From positions 1-39,834 of the forward strand of contig JAFUZP010000041.1 in assembly GCA_017476545.1 (NCBI GenBank): a DNA stretch of 39,834 nt, written 5' to 3'. Origin of the DNA: Alloprevotella sp. GTDB taxonomy: Bacteria > Bacteroidota > Bacteroidia > Bacteroidales > Bacteroidaceae. Made by a program: the position numbers and the translations under genes. Positions 25,301 through 31,434 of the stretch are shown here, piece by piece (position 1 is the stretch's first letter; the number at the start of each line of letters is the position of its first letter). Below the pieces are notes generated by a model that did not search any database, was not told where the DNA came from, and saw only the letters and a program-made list of their open reading frames with translations.

Positions 25301-25627
25301 CACGACTGCACCGCCGTTGGCATTGTAGAAATAGTCGTCGGTCGGGGATACTGCGACGGCGTTCTGGTCGGCGGAGGCGGCGAAGGAGTAGAATCCGTAC
25401 TTGGAATCGTTCGCGCCCCACGCGTCGGAATAGATGAGGAAGCCGTAGAGGGTAGTACCGTCTGCGGCTTTGGCCGTCACGGTCCGGCGCTGCGCGGTGA
25501 CGGGGCGGTCCTTCATGGCATCCGCCTTACGCTGGAAAGGGAGTAAGGGCTGGGCGGACAACGCCGTCCCAGCGGTGGCGAACAGGGCAAGGAGCGCTGT
25601 ACGCAACCAAGAGCAGGTGTGTTTCAT
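22328..25627 (-). CDS. Secreted multidomain protein with Omp28/thioredoxin-like domain and C-terminal sorting tail
   Basis: This 1099-residue protein has a signal peptide (residues 1-25) and several regions: a propeller-like stretch of short repeats with DPKTGNVYG and DYATGKLYLA phrases (about 50-310), two Ig/fibronectin-like domains (about 312-510), a cleaved-adhesin/jelly-roll domain (about 515-660, ending YLQIDNISVTEG), an Ig-like spacer, and an Omp28-like thioredoxin domain with EEFTGAWCGNCPRG (Cys794 and Cys797). The tail ARYSVSGQRIGAPQRGVNIV, ending VRKVLVK, resembles a type A sorting signal of the type IX secretion system. It is probably exported to the cell surface for adhesion or extracellular thiol chemistry. 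A small lipoprotein gene lies 15 bases upstream in the same operon. The large frame on the opposite strand is a shadow. Confidence 0.85.
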   Translation of the reverse strand: MKHTCSWLRTALLALFATAGTALSAQPLLPFQRKADAMKDRPVTAQRRTVTAKAADGTTLYGFLIYSDAWGANDSKYGFYSFAASADQNAVAVSPTDDYFYNANGGAVVADGTVHMVNTDTQYGTTYITYYAYDYETWEPVASVGRYGTDLDDYRMVATDLTVDPKTGNVYGCFSNAANTAYELGIADFRTLTRSTIANYGVTPVLALAFDANGTLFGVKGNGHLYTIDKAGGEQTDVADLGISLVALPQSMTFDYATGKLYLAAQETGYTSALYCININYVGTLPVGATAERIKEFALGEEFTGLYVPAPAAAADAPAAVTDLRADYPGGALSGRIAFTLPTLSTSGAPLTGTLQGTVLVNSTTEYTFSGTPGEAVTIPAELAAGYTTVAVTVSNAAGDSPRATLAFWAGPDTPKAPAAATLAIDEAGKATVTWEAVSEGINAGYIGAVTYTVTRMPGNVVVAEGLTGTSFSETLPATTFASYSYTITAVSNGLASEAAATNAVTYGAAFEVPYNATFDTQDDLALFTVLNGNADLYRWVWNAKDDGVVICPTGTTQSDDWLITPPVHLVPGKDYTFSVDYRCYSSTYPERMEIAFGTNNRAEGYATLLPATDVTFERYFTFQTIVKVEEDGYYYFGIHDISGANAMYLQIDNISVTEGADVTEMVNAVSATDFSDLMAVVGGSADARITLTNAGTERVQRIAYTVTSAEGTSEEREVTLTDGPTYGNSVTVTVPVPASAEPGYTERAISITKVNGVDNDVRTDSRTARGRIVTLAAASPRRSVVEEFTGAWCGNCPRGIAGLARMEASEPAFIGIAVHCDDPMEIAPYTPIKNRDDLVPGYPHAQVNRMVGCDPYYGMRDYESGEPVFSLDKVWSAQQEQLVEAAVKLTEATLESGAVRIKSETTFQYNRDDAPYALAYVLLCDSVQRPAAASSNQDIIDWMQTNYLSGATQYASDPWLKPWVDAPYRIAAMSYNHVAVAASDVVDGIAGSIAAPITAGAVQRHDYRFELSAVPLAQREDLLRVVVLLLNTRNSTIVNADELHVSVPTGIARPATDSGADTEVVARYSVSGQRIGAPQRGVNIVRMGNGEVRKVLVK

Positions 25628-25642
25628 ATCAATCCTTTTGTA

Positions 25643-26026
25643 TTATGGCTTCTTCGGTTTTGCGGTAACGTTCGGTTGGGCGGGAGCTATCTTCAACAGC
25701 TTCTCCAGCCGTTCCGACGCGGCGAGCTGGGCACGCACCTTGGCTGCGGCAAACTCCTGCCTCGCCTTGACATTCTTCGCCAGGCGCAGGGAGTCTTCCT
25801 GCGTAAGGCCGTCCTGGAAGTCGGCCTCGGCCTGTTCGTAGGCGCGGACAGCCGCCTCCAGCTCCTGCGTGCTCCTGCTGGCGGCGACTTGCGCGCACAG
25901 GGAGTCCAGTTCGGCCTTGTGTTTCTCAATGAAATCCGCCGGGGCGGAACCGCCTTCCTGACCACCGGTGCCACCGCACGCAATAAGGAAAAGGGCGGCA
26001 AGCGGGATGATGAGAGTTCTTCTCAT
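25643..26026 (-). CDS. Small helical lipoprotein
   Basis: The 127-residue product begins MRRTLIIPLAALFLIACGG with a lipobox (FLIAC, Cys18), followed by a Gly/Ser-rich linker. The rest is highly charged and predicted helical from its heptad-like Glu/Ala/Leu spacing (FIEKHKAELDSLCAQVAAS, then RSTQELEAAVRAYEQAEADF), suggesting a coiled coil, and ends in a proline/lysine tail (NVTAKPKKP). I do not recognise the family. It is the first gene of a two-gene operon with the 1099-residue secreted protein, whose start lies 15 bases away. A role as membrane-anchored partner of that protein is inference. Confidence 0.75.
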   Translation of the reverse strand: MRRTLIIPLAALFLIACGGTGGQEGGSAPADFIEKHKAELDSLCAQVAASRSTQELEAAVRAYEQAEADFQDGLTQEDSLRLAKNVKARQEFAAAKVRAQLAASERLEKLLKIAPAQPNVTAKPKKP

Positions 26027-26069
26027 AAGTACAAGTTTTCTGTTATTACGTTTCCGAGGGAATCGGAGG

Positions 26070-26077
26070 CGAAGGTA
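26070..26077 (-). promoter_or_regulatory. -7 box of the lipoprotein operon
   Basis: Minus-strand TACCTTCG (26077-26070) matches the consensus and lies 43 bases upstream of the lipoprotein start. No clear -33 TTG at standard spacing. Confidence 0.4.
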
Positions 26078-26199
26078 CGAAAAACTTGCCACAACTCCGA
26101 ACGTTTTTCCCGCCCGCATCCGTTTTCCCCGCCGCCCCCATACACATTAATTATATATACGCGCGCGAGAGTACGTCACTCCGTTACGGGATTTTTTCG

Positions 26200-26207
26200 T
26201 ACCTTCG
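26200..26207 (+). promoter_or_regulatory. -7 box of the AlkD-like gene, very close to its start
   Basis: TACCTTCG ends seven bases before the ATG at 26215, so the transcript would have almost no leader. An A+T-rich block (about 26143-26160, then alternating CG) lies some 40 bases upstream; a near copy occurs at 27331-27358. Confidence 0.45.
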
Positions 26208-26214
26208 CGGCAGA

Positions 26215-26913
26215 ATGCGACACGACACACACATCCCTCCCACCCCGGACGCGGACGGCACGGAAGGCCTGCTGCGCCAGATCAAGCAGGACTTGCGCGG
26301 CATGATGAACGGCCCCGTAAGCCAGTCCATGCGGCAGAAAGGGCTCCGCTACAAGGTGAACTTCGGCGTGGAGCTCCCCCGGCTGCAGGACTACGCCGCG
26401 GCACTGCCACACACCTACGCCCTTGCGGCTGCGCTCTGGAAGGAGGACATCCGCGAATGCCGCCTGCTGGCCGGGATGCTCATGCCGCGCGGGGAGTTCC
26501 CTGACGACCTCGCCGACCTCTGGGCGGAGCAGATGCGCTTCCCCGAGGAGGCGGACACCACGGTCTTCCACTTGCTGCAGCACCTCCCCTACGCCTCGGG
26601 AAGGGCGTTCATGTGGATGGCGGCGGAGCGCCCCCTGCTGCGCTACTTGGGCTATGCCCTTCTGACGCGGCTGTTCATGCGCGGCCTGCGCCTGACGACG
26701 CGCGACGCGCAGGAGTTCCTCGACCATGCCGCCGCCGACCTCAAGGCGGCGGGGGACGCCAACGTGCGCGCCGCAGCCTACAAGGCCCTGCTCCGGTTCA
26801 TGGACTTCGGCATCGGCGAAGAGCGCATGGGGCAGCGCGTCCTCAGCAGCGTCCGCGCGGCCTGCCGCGCGAAGTGCGGCAAAGGCTGGGAAGCGAACAG
26901 CAAGACAAGCTAA
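26215..26913 (+). CDS. DNA alkylation repair (AlkD-like HEAT-repeat) protein
   Basis: The 232-residue product is all-helical and matches the AlkD-like family in the pattern LLRQIKQDLRGMMNG then SQSMRQKGLRYKVNFGVELPRL and ALWKEDIRECRLLAGML, with the WxxDIRE helix typical of these HEAT-repeat DNA glycosylases. The family excises alkylated purines without base flipping. I cannot confirm the catalytic Asp or aromatic residues from memory of this shorter Bacteroidota branch, so activity may differ. The start is set at 26215 by the promoter and by the first Met after it. A short hypothetical frame follows after 11 bases. Confidence 0.78.
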   Translation: MRHDTHIPPTPDADGTEGLLRQIKQDLRGMMNGPVSQSMRQKGLRYKVNFGVELPRLQDYAAALPHTYALAAALWKEDIRECRLLAGMLMPRGEFPDDLADLWAEQMRFPEEADTTVFHLLQHLPYASGRAFMWMAAERPLLRYLGYALLTRLFMRGLRLTTRDAQEFLDHAAADLKAAGDANVRAAAYKALLRFMDFGIGEERMGQRVLSSVRAACRAKCGKGWEANSKTS

Positions 26914-26924
26914 CGACACGGTAG

Positions 26925-27182
26925 ATGATTACATCTGACGTGGCCCAGCGCTTCTTCTATAAGGACGGTGTCAAGGACGACGCCACAGAGGTGAAGAAGA
27001 GCGGCACCTTCACCATCGACGAGAAGCACAAGACCATCGAATGCACCGACAGCGACGGCAACAAGTTCTTCCGCCTGACGAACATTGAATTTGGAACAGG
27101 CTACATGACAGCCACCCTCACCTTCTACGACCTGGACAAGACCTACGATGTCATGCTTTCCCGCAGCATAAGCAGCAAATAA
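26925..27182 (+). CDS. Short orphan protein, possibly a 5'-truncated remnant
   Basis: The 85-residue frame begins 11 bases after the AlkD-like gene and ends before a good terminator. It lacks a signal peptide. The sequence alternates strands and turns (KSGTFTIDEKHKTIECTDSD, then LTNIEFGTGYMTATLTFYDL) as in the second half of small exported lipocalin-like or beta-sandwich proteins of Bacteroidales. The missing N-terminal half and export signal suggest a remnant joined to the AlkD-like gene by deletion, though a genuine small cytoplasmic protein is possible. I do not recognise the family. Confidence 0.5.
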   Translation: MITSDVAQRFFYKDGVKDDATEVKKSGTFTIDEKHKTIECTDSDGNKFFRLTNIEFGTGYMTATLTFYDLDKTYDVMLSRSISSK

Positions 27183-27238
27183 GTCATGGTCTGTTTACAC
27201 GTCAGACGCTTACGTCTGCCGTGTTCCGGCAAACAAAA

Positions 27239-27284
27239 TCTCCCGCAGAGCCTTTGCGCTTTGCGGGAGATATTATATTTTTGC
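27239..27284 (+). terminator. Terminator after the short orphan gene
   Basis: ATCTCCCGCA (27239-27248) pairs with TGCGGGAGAT (27263-27272). Four further pairs, one of them G-U, extend the stem to 14 bp with a 6-base loop. ATTATATTTTT follows, giving a good T-rich end. Confidence 0.75.
27254..27284 (+). promoter_or_regulatory. Promoter overlapping the terminator
   Basis: TTTG at 27254-27257 (in the terminator loop region), 19 bases, then TATTTTTG at 27277-27284. If used, it gives a leader of almost 290 bases before the BspA-like gene at 27578. The sharing of bases with the terminator makes either call less certain. Confidence 0.4.
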
Positions 27285-27483
27285 GCATTGAAACGGGTAA
27301 AAATCTTTACTTCCACCATAATGTCCGCCGCATACATATATAATATATACACGCGCGCAGAGGCCCCGCAGAAAGCCTCTCGCGGCGTTTCCGCGTGCGG
27401 AATGCCAATTTTACCCCCCCCTATAAATCCGGTTGTAATACAAGCGTTTACGGCGCTTTAGCGCACGCTTTCCCATACTTCTT

Positions 27484-27526
27484 GCGGCCTGCTTCTCCAC
27501 CCTTCCGCGGTGGCGAGGCAGGCCGC
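27484..27526 (+). other. Long hairpin in the leader of the BspA-like gene
   Basis: GCGGCCTGC (27484-27492) pairs with GCAGGCCGC (27518-27526), and CCACC pairs with GGTGG further inside. TTTGCG follows, so it may be a terminator/attenuator 50 bases ahead of the start codon. The rest of 27285-27577 has a short A+T-rich block followed by alternating CG (about 27331-27358) and nothing else I can assign. Confidence 0.45.
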
Positions 27527-27577
27527 TTTGCGCATGCAATCCACTAAATTTATTCACCAATAAAACAACAAAACATT

Positions 27578-28201
27578 ATGAAAACAAAACTTTTTGCATT
27601 TATAGCACTGATGCTGCTCCCGCTGGGTGCGTGGGCAGAAGACGTTGAAATCAATGGTATCATCTATTCATTGGATAAAGATGAGAAAACCGCCAGCGTG
27701 ATAGCTGATGAATATAGTGGTGATATAGTCATACCTGAGTTAATAAAATATAACGGAAATACATATTCTGTGACAAGCATAGAAGACTATGCGTTTGAAG
27801 AGTGCTCCGAACTGACGAGTATCACCATTCCTAATTCTGTGACGAGCATCGGATATTTTGCATTCTACTATTGCGAGGGCTTGGAAGACATCTACGCCCT
27901 GCGCATGGATCCGAGAGAATATAACGCTGATGATTGTTTCTACGATGTGCCCATTTCCACCTGCATTCTCCACGTCCCTGCAGGCTGCAAGGAGATTTAT
28001 GCTAGTACATATCCTTGGAGCGAGTTTGTGAACATCGTGGAAGATGCCCCCACGGTCATCGCAGCCCCCTCAATGGACGGTGAAAAAGGTTCAATGTCCA
28101 ATGGACAACGGTCTATGATTTACGACCTGCTGGGACGCCGCGCTAAGCAGCCGGCACGTGGTCTCTACATCCAGGAGGACGGCAGGAAGTTCATACGATA
28201 A
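27578..28201 (+). CDS. BspA-like leucine-rich surface protein with C-terminal tail
   Basis: The 207-residue product has a signal peptide (residues 1-20, cut near AWA before EDVEI) and BspA/LRR_5 repeats: YSVTSIEDYAFEECSELTSI, then TIPNSVTSIGYFAFYYCEGL. After a cysteine-containing capping region comes a linker and the tail MIYDLLGRRAKQPARGLYIQ, ending RKFIR, which matches the Prevotella/Bacteroidales exported-protein C-terminus. With only about two and a half repeats it is short for the family, which often has dozens. The gene is visibly more A+T-rich than its surroundings, suggesting recent acquisition. A 23-bp repeat array starts right at its stop codon. Confidence 0.85.
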   Translation: MKTKLFAFIALMLLPLGAWAEDVEINGIIYSLDKDEKTASVIADEYSGDIVIPELIKYNGNTYSVTSIEDYAFEECSELTSITIPNSVTSIGYFAFYYCEGLEDIYALRMDPREYNADDCFYDVPISTCILHVPAGCKEIYASTYPWSEFVNIVEDAPTVIAAPSMDGEKGSMSNGQRSMIYDLLGRRAKQPARGLYIQEDGRKFIR

Positions 28202-28338
28202 ACGTGTGCTCATAGCCCCGTTTAAGATAAGCGCACACCTCGCTTTGAGGTGTGCGCTTATCTTGATGCGAGGTGTCCGCACATCTCGACATGAGCTTTG
28301 CGCTTACCTCAACACGAGGTGTGCGCACATCTTTTTAC
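28201..28338. repeat. Second 23-bp tandem array (six units)
   Basis: Units begin at 28201, 28224, 28247, 28270, 28293 and 28316. The consensus begins GAGGTGTGCGCACATCTC; the first two units are decayed. The core TGTGCGCACA is a 10-bp palindrome, perfect in the last unit. The period equals that of the 6108-6360 array, and both have a GCGC centre followed by ACATC, so the two may be distant relatives. The array starts at the last base of the BspA-like stop codon. Confidence 0.8.
28226..28262 (+). terminator. 16-bp hairpin formed by two opposed array units
   Basis: GATAAGCGCACACCTC (28226-28241) is the exact reverse complement of 28247-28262, with loop GCTTT. It lies 25 bases after the BspA-like stop codon and would act as a structural terminator, though no T run follows. 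Confidence 0.55.
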
Positions 28339-28470
28339 GAAAGATTATACTACACAAAATCAGGAGGTTATAACCGCGAAACACGCGGAGGGCACGAAGG
28401 CGCTGGTTTGTTGCGTGCCCTCGAGTTTGTCGCAGCCCTACAGGCTGCCGTCCCTCTCGGCACTAAACAA

Positions 28471-28672
28471 CCCAGGGCGCCGCCCTGGGCTAAAAGCCCC
28501 CTCCCACCTCCCCCCTCCGGGGGAGGTGTTCAAAGCGGCGAAGGAGAGTGACATATAATTACAAGCCAATCCCCGACCAACTTCTTTTTGTTGGCTGGGG
28601 ATTATTATATAAGTATATTTCAAGGGGTATCGGAAAGCCTCCCCCGGAGGGGGGGGGAGGTGGGAGGGGGCT
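28471..28672. repeat. Inverted-repeat element with 32-bp G/C-rich arms
   Basis: The arm at 28495-28526 (starting AGCCCCCTCCCACCTCCCCC) is repeated in inverse orientation at 28638-28672 (ending GGTGGGAGGGGGCT), with three extra G residues. Between them is a stem-loop (28568-28603, AATCCCC/GGGGATT outer pairs) followed by an A+T tract. Just outside the left arm CCCAGGGCG/CGCCCTGGG (28471-28489) forms another perfect 9-bp stem with one loop base. It looks like a REP- or MITE-type intergenic element; no coding frame is credible. The stretch 28339-28470 contains nothing else I can assign. Confidence 0.65.
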
Positions 28673-28695
28673 GTGGCTGGAGGAGGCTGGGCCTT

Positions 28696-29196
28696 TTATT
28701 GTTTGCTCTCGATGAGTTGCGGGTGGTAGTCAGCCTTCTTCACTACCTTAGCGTCGATCATCTCCACGCGGACGACCTCGCGCTTGTTGGCGGGATTGGC
28801 CACGAGCGTGCCGCGCCAGTGCACCCACTCCTTGTCCACGGGGTGGAAGCCGACGGTCACTATCTCCGTCTTCGTATAGCCCTCCACCGTGCGCGAGATG
28901 AGGCCGCCGCTGGTGTAGGAGGGCATTTCGCGCGTCACCATGAAGCGTGCGGACTCCACGCAGCCGCTATAGACGCTGCTGTAGGTGTATTCGATGTTTG
29001 AGACGAGGACGCCCTTCGTGATGTATTCGCCGCGGATGCCGAAGACTTCGTGCTCGCCGTCAGCGTCCCAGGCCACGCCGCCGAGCAGGGAGGGAAAGAT
29101 GAGTGTGCCGTCGATGTCGTCGTTGATGGTGACGAACTGCGCGCGGAGCTGCGTCGTGAGCAGTAGCGCAATGCTGATAAGCAGGATTCTTTTCAT
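28696..29196 (-). CDS. Exported protein of unknown function
   Basis: The 166-residue product has a signal peptide (residues 1-19, cut after LRA before QFVTI). The mature part looks like a small beta-rich domain with a VAWDADGEHEVFGIRGEYIT segment and a single Cys (YSGCVES), and ends in a charged tail. There is no lipobox, so it is probably periplasmic or surface-exposed. I do not recognise the family. It is monocistronic, diverging from the DPP III gene, with its promoter at 29233-29240. Confidence 0.7.
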   Translation of the reverse strand: MKRILLISIALLLTTQLRAQFVTINDDIDGTLIFPSLLGGVAWDADGEHEVFGIRGEYITKGVLVSNIEYTYSSVYSGCVESARFMVTREMPSYTSGGLISRTVEGYTKTEIVTVGFHPVDKEWVHWRGTLVANPANKREVVRVEMIDAKVVKKADYHPQLIESKQ

Positions 29197-29232
29197 GGTG
29201 TTCAGGAGCTTTAAATCTGTTTGTTACGGGGA

Positions 29233-29240
29233 CAAAGATA
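29233..29240 (-). promoter_or_regulatory. -7 box of the exported-protein gene
   Basis: Minus-strand TATCTTTG (29240-29233) lies 36 bases upstream of the start at 29196. Confidence 0.5.
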
Positions 29241-29283
29241 GGAATTTTCCTGATATATGGGGCTGCGATACGTATCTTTTCCT

Positions 29284-29291
29284 TACTTTTG
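29284..29291 (+). promoter_or_regulatory. -7 box of the DPP III gene
   Basis: TACTTTTG lies 57 bases upstream of the ATG at 29349. No -33 TTG at standard distance. It is 43 bases from the divergent -7 box at 29233-29240. Confidence 0.5.
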
Positions 29292-29348
29292 CACGGCAAA
29301 CGGACGGTACCCGTCACTTGTCACTTGTCACTATAATTCCACACTATA

Positions 29349-31346
29349 ATGAAAAAAGCTCTTTTAATCATGATGATTGCTACAGCCACGACGGCGGCGG
29401 CGCAGCAGGAGGACTCGTTCCCCTACAACAACGAGCGCTTCGCCGACATCCAGATGCTACGCTACAAGGTGGAGGGTTTCGAGAACCTCTCGCTCCGCCA
29501 GAAAACGCTCATCTACTACCTCTCAGAGGCCGCCCTGCAGGGCCGCGACATCCTCTGGGACCAGAATGGACGCTACAACCTGCGCATCCGCCGCATGCTT
29601 GAGACGGTATATACCGACTTCACGGGCGACCGCACGACGGAGGACTGGAAGGCCTTCGAGGTGTACCTGAAGCGCGTGTGGTTCAGCAGCGGCATCCACC
29701 ACCACTACGGCTCGGAGAAGTTCCAGCCGGGATTCAGCGAGGCGTGGCTCCGCGACGTGCTCCGCAGCATCCACTATACGCTTGAGGAGGAGATATTCCC
29801 CGTCATCTTCGACCCCACGGTGATGCCCATGCGCACCAACCAGCGCGACGGCGAGGACCTCGTGCGGACCTCCGCAGGCAACTACTACGGCCCGGACGTG
29901 ACGCAGGCCGAGGCCGAGGAGTTCTACGCGCAGCGCAAGCCCGCCGACGACCCCTGCCCCATCATGATGGGCTACAACTCGCGCCTCGTGAAGGACGCCG
30001 GCGGAAGGCTGCGCGAAGAGGTGTGGCGCGAAGGCGGCCTCTACGGACAGGCCATCACGAAGATCATCGCCAACCTGCAGCAGGCGCGTCCCTTCTGCGA
30101 GACGCAGCAGCAACAGCGCGTCATCGACAAGCTCATCGAATACTACCGCACGGGCGACCTGCGCACCTTTGACGAGTACAGCATCCTGTGGTTGCAAGCC
30201 ACGGAGGACCTCGTGGACTTCGTGAACGGCTTCACGGAGACCTACGGCGACCCGCTCGGCATGAAGGCGTCGTGGGAAAGCATCGTGAACTTCAAGGACC
30301 TGGAGGCCACGCAGCGCACGGAGAAGCTGAGCGCCAACGCGCAATGGTTCGAGGACCACAGCCCCGTGGACCCGCGCTTCCGCAAGGAGAAGGTGAAGGG
30401 CGTGTCCGCGAAGGTCATCACGGCTGCCATCCTGGGCGGTGACCTCTACCCCAGCACCGCCATCGGCATCAACCTGCCCAATTCCGACTGGGTGCGCAAG
30501 GACTACGGCTCGAAGAGCGTCACCATAGGCAACCTCACGGACGCCTACAACAAGTCAGCACGCGGCAGCGGCATGGGCAAGGAGTTCGTCATCGACAAGG
30601 AGACGCTGGCCCTCATCGAACAGTACGGCGACCTCTGCGACGACCTGCACACCGACCTCCACGAATGTCTCGGACACGGCAGCGGCAAGCTCCTGCCCGG
30701 CACGGACCCCGACTCCCTGAAAGCCTACGGCGCCGCCATCGAGGAGGGACGCGCCGACCTCTTCGGCCTCTACTACGTGGCCGACCCGAAGCTTGTGGAG
30801 CTGGGCCTCACGCCAAACGCCGAGGCATACAAGTCGCAGTACTACACCTACATGCAGAACGGCCTGCTGACGCAGCTCGTGCGCATCAAGCCCGGGCAGA
30901 ACATCGAGGAAGCCCACATGCGCAACCGCGCCTTCATCGCCCACTGGGCATTGGAACACGGCAAGGCGGACAAGGTCGTAGAGCTCGTCAAGATTAAAGG
31001 CAAGACCTACGTGAAGATTAACGACTACGAAGCCCTGCGCGGCCTCTTCGGCAAACTGCTGGCCGAGGTGCAGCGCATCAAGAGCGAAGGCGACTACGAA
31101 GCCGCACGCGACCTCGTGGAGACATACGGCGTGAAGGTGGACCCCGCCATCCACCGCGAAGTGCTCGGCCGCTACGAACGCCTGCACCTCTCGCCCTACA
31201 AAGGCTTCATCAACCCCCGCTACAGCGCCCTGCGCGACGCACAAGGCAACATCACCGACGTGCGCATATCCTACACGGAGGGCTACGCCGAACAGATGCT
31301 CCGCTACAGCCGAGAGTACAACAATCTGCCCGACGTGAACGAGTGA
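29349..31346 (+). CDS. Dipeptidyl-peptidase III (M49), exported
   Basis: The 665-residue zinc peptidase releases dipeptides from peptide N-termini. The zinc motif is HECLGH (His438, Glu439, His443), the bacterial variant with six residues as described for Bacteroides thetaiotaomicron DPP III, and the third ligand is Glu466 in EEGRADLFGLYYV. The spacing from His443 to Glu466 also fits that enzyme. Residues 1-19 form a signal peptide (MKKALLIMMIATATTAAAQ), so the enzyme acts outside the cytoplasm. Other conserved M49 segments include WYDHSP-like WFEDHSPVDPRFRK and TAAILGGDLYPSTAIGINLPNSDW. Length is normal. Ends at a terminator shared with the convergent gene. Confidence 0.94.
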   Translation: MKKALLIMMIATATTAAAQQEDSFPYNNERFADIQMLRYKVEGFENLSLRQKTLIYYLSEAALQGRDILWDQNGRYNLRIRRMLETVYTDFTGDRTTEDWKAFEVYLKRVWFSSGIHHHYGSEKFQPGFSEAWLRDVLRSIHYTLEEEIFPVIFDPTVMPMRTNQRDGEDLVRTSAGNYYGPDVTQAEAEEFYAQRKPADDPCPIMMGYNSRLVKDAGGRLREEVWREGGLYGQAITKIIANLQQARPFCETQQQQRVIDKLIEYYRTGDLRTFDEYSILWLQATEDLVDFVNGFTETYGDPLGMKASWESIVNFKDLEATQRTEKLSANAQWFEDHSPVDPRFRKEKVKGVSAKVITAAILGGDLYPSTAIGINLPNSDWVRKDYGSKSVTIGNLTDAYNKSARGSGMGKEFVIDKETLALIEQYGDLCDDLHTDLHECLGHGSGKLLPGTDPDSLKAYGAAIEEGRADLFGLYYVADPKLVELGLTPNAEAYKSQYYTYMQNGLLTQLVRIKPGQNIEEAHMRNRAFIAHWALEHGKADKVVELVKIKGKTYVKINDYEALRGLFGKLLAEVQRIKSEGDYEAARDLVETYGVKVDPAIHREVLGRYERLHLSPYKGFINPRYSALRDAQGNITDVRISYTEGYAEQMLRYSREYNNLPDVNE

Positions 31347-31373
31347 GCCGGCTGCCGATGGCCGCACAGATAC

Positions 31374-31408
31374 AGAAGAGCCTCCCCACCGACGGGGGAG
31401 GCTCTTCT
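31374..31408. terminator. Bidirectional terminator between DPP III and secreted-protein genes
   Basis: AGAAGAGCCTCCCC (31374-31387) pairs perfectly with GGGGAGGCTCTTCT (31395-31408) over a 7-base loop; TGTTAT follows on the plus strand. It lies between two convergent stop codons (31346 and 31435). Confidence 0.75.
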
Positions 31409-31434
31409 TGTTATGCGGTTGCGCGGGTCGCGCC

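Noticed and set aside
22292-25546. 1084-codon open frame on the plus strand
   Set aside because: It is antisense to the 1099-residue secreted protein, whose signal peptide, CXXC domain and tail are convincing. Long shadow frames are expected at this G+C content.
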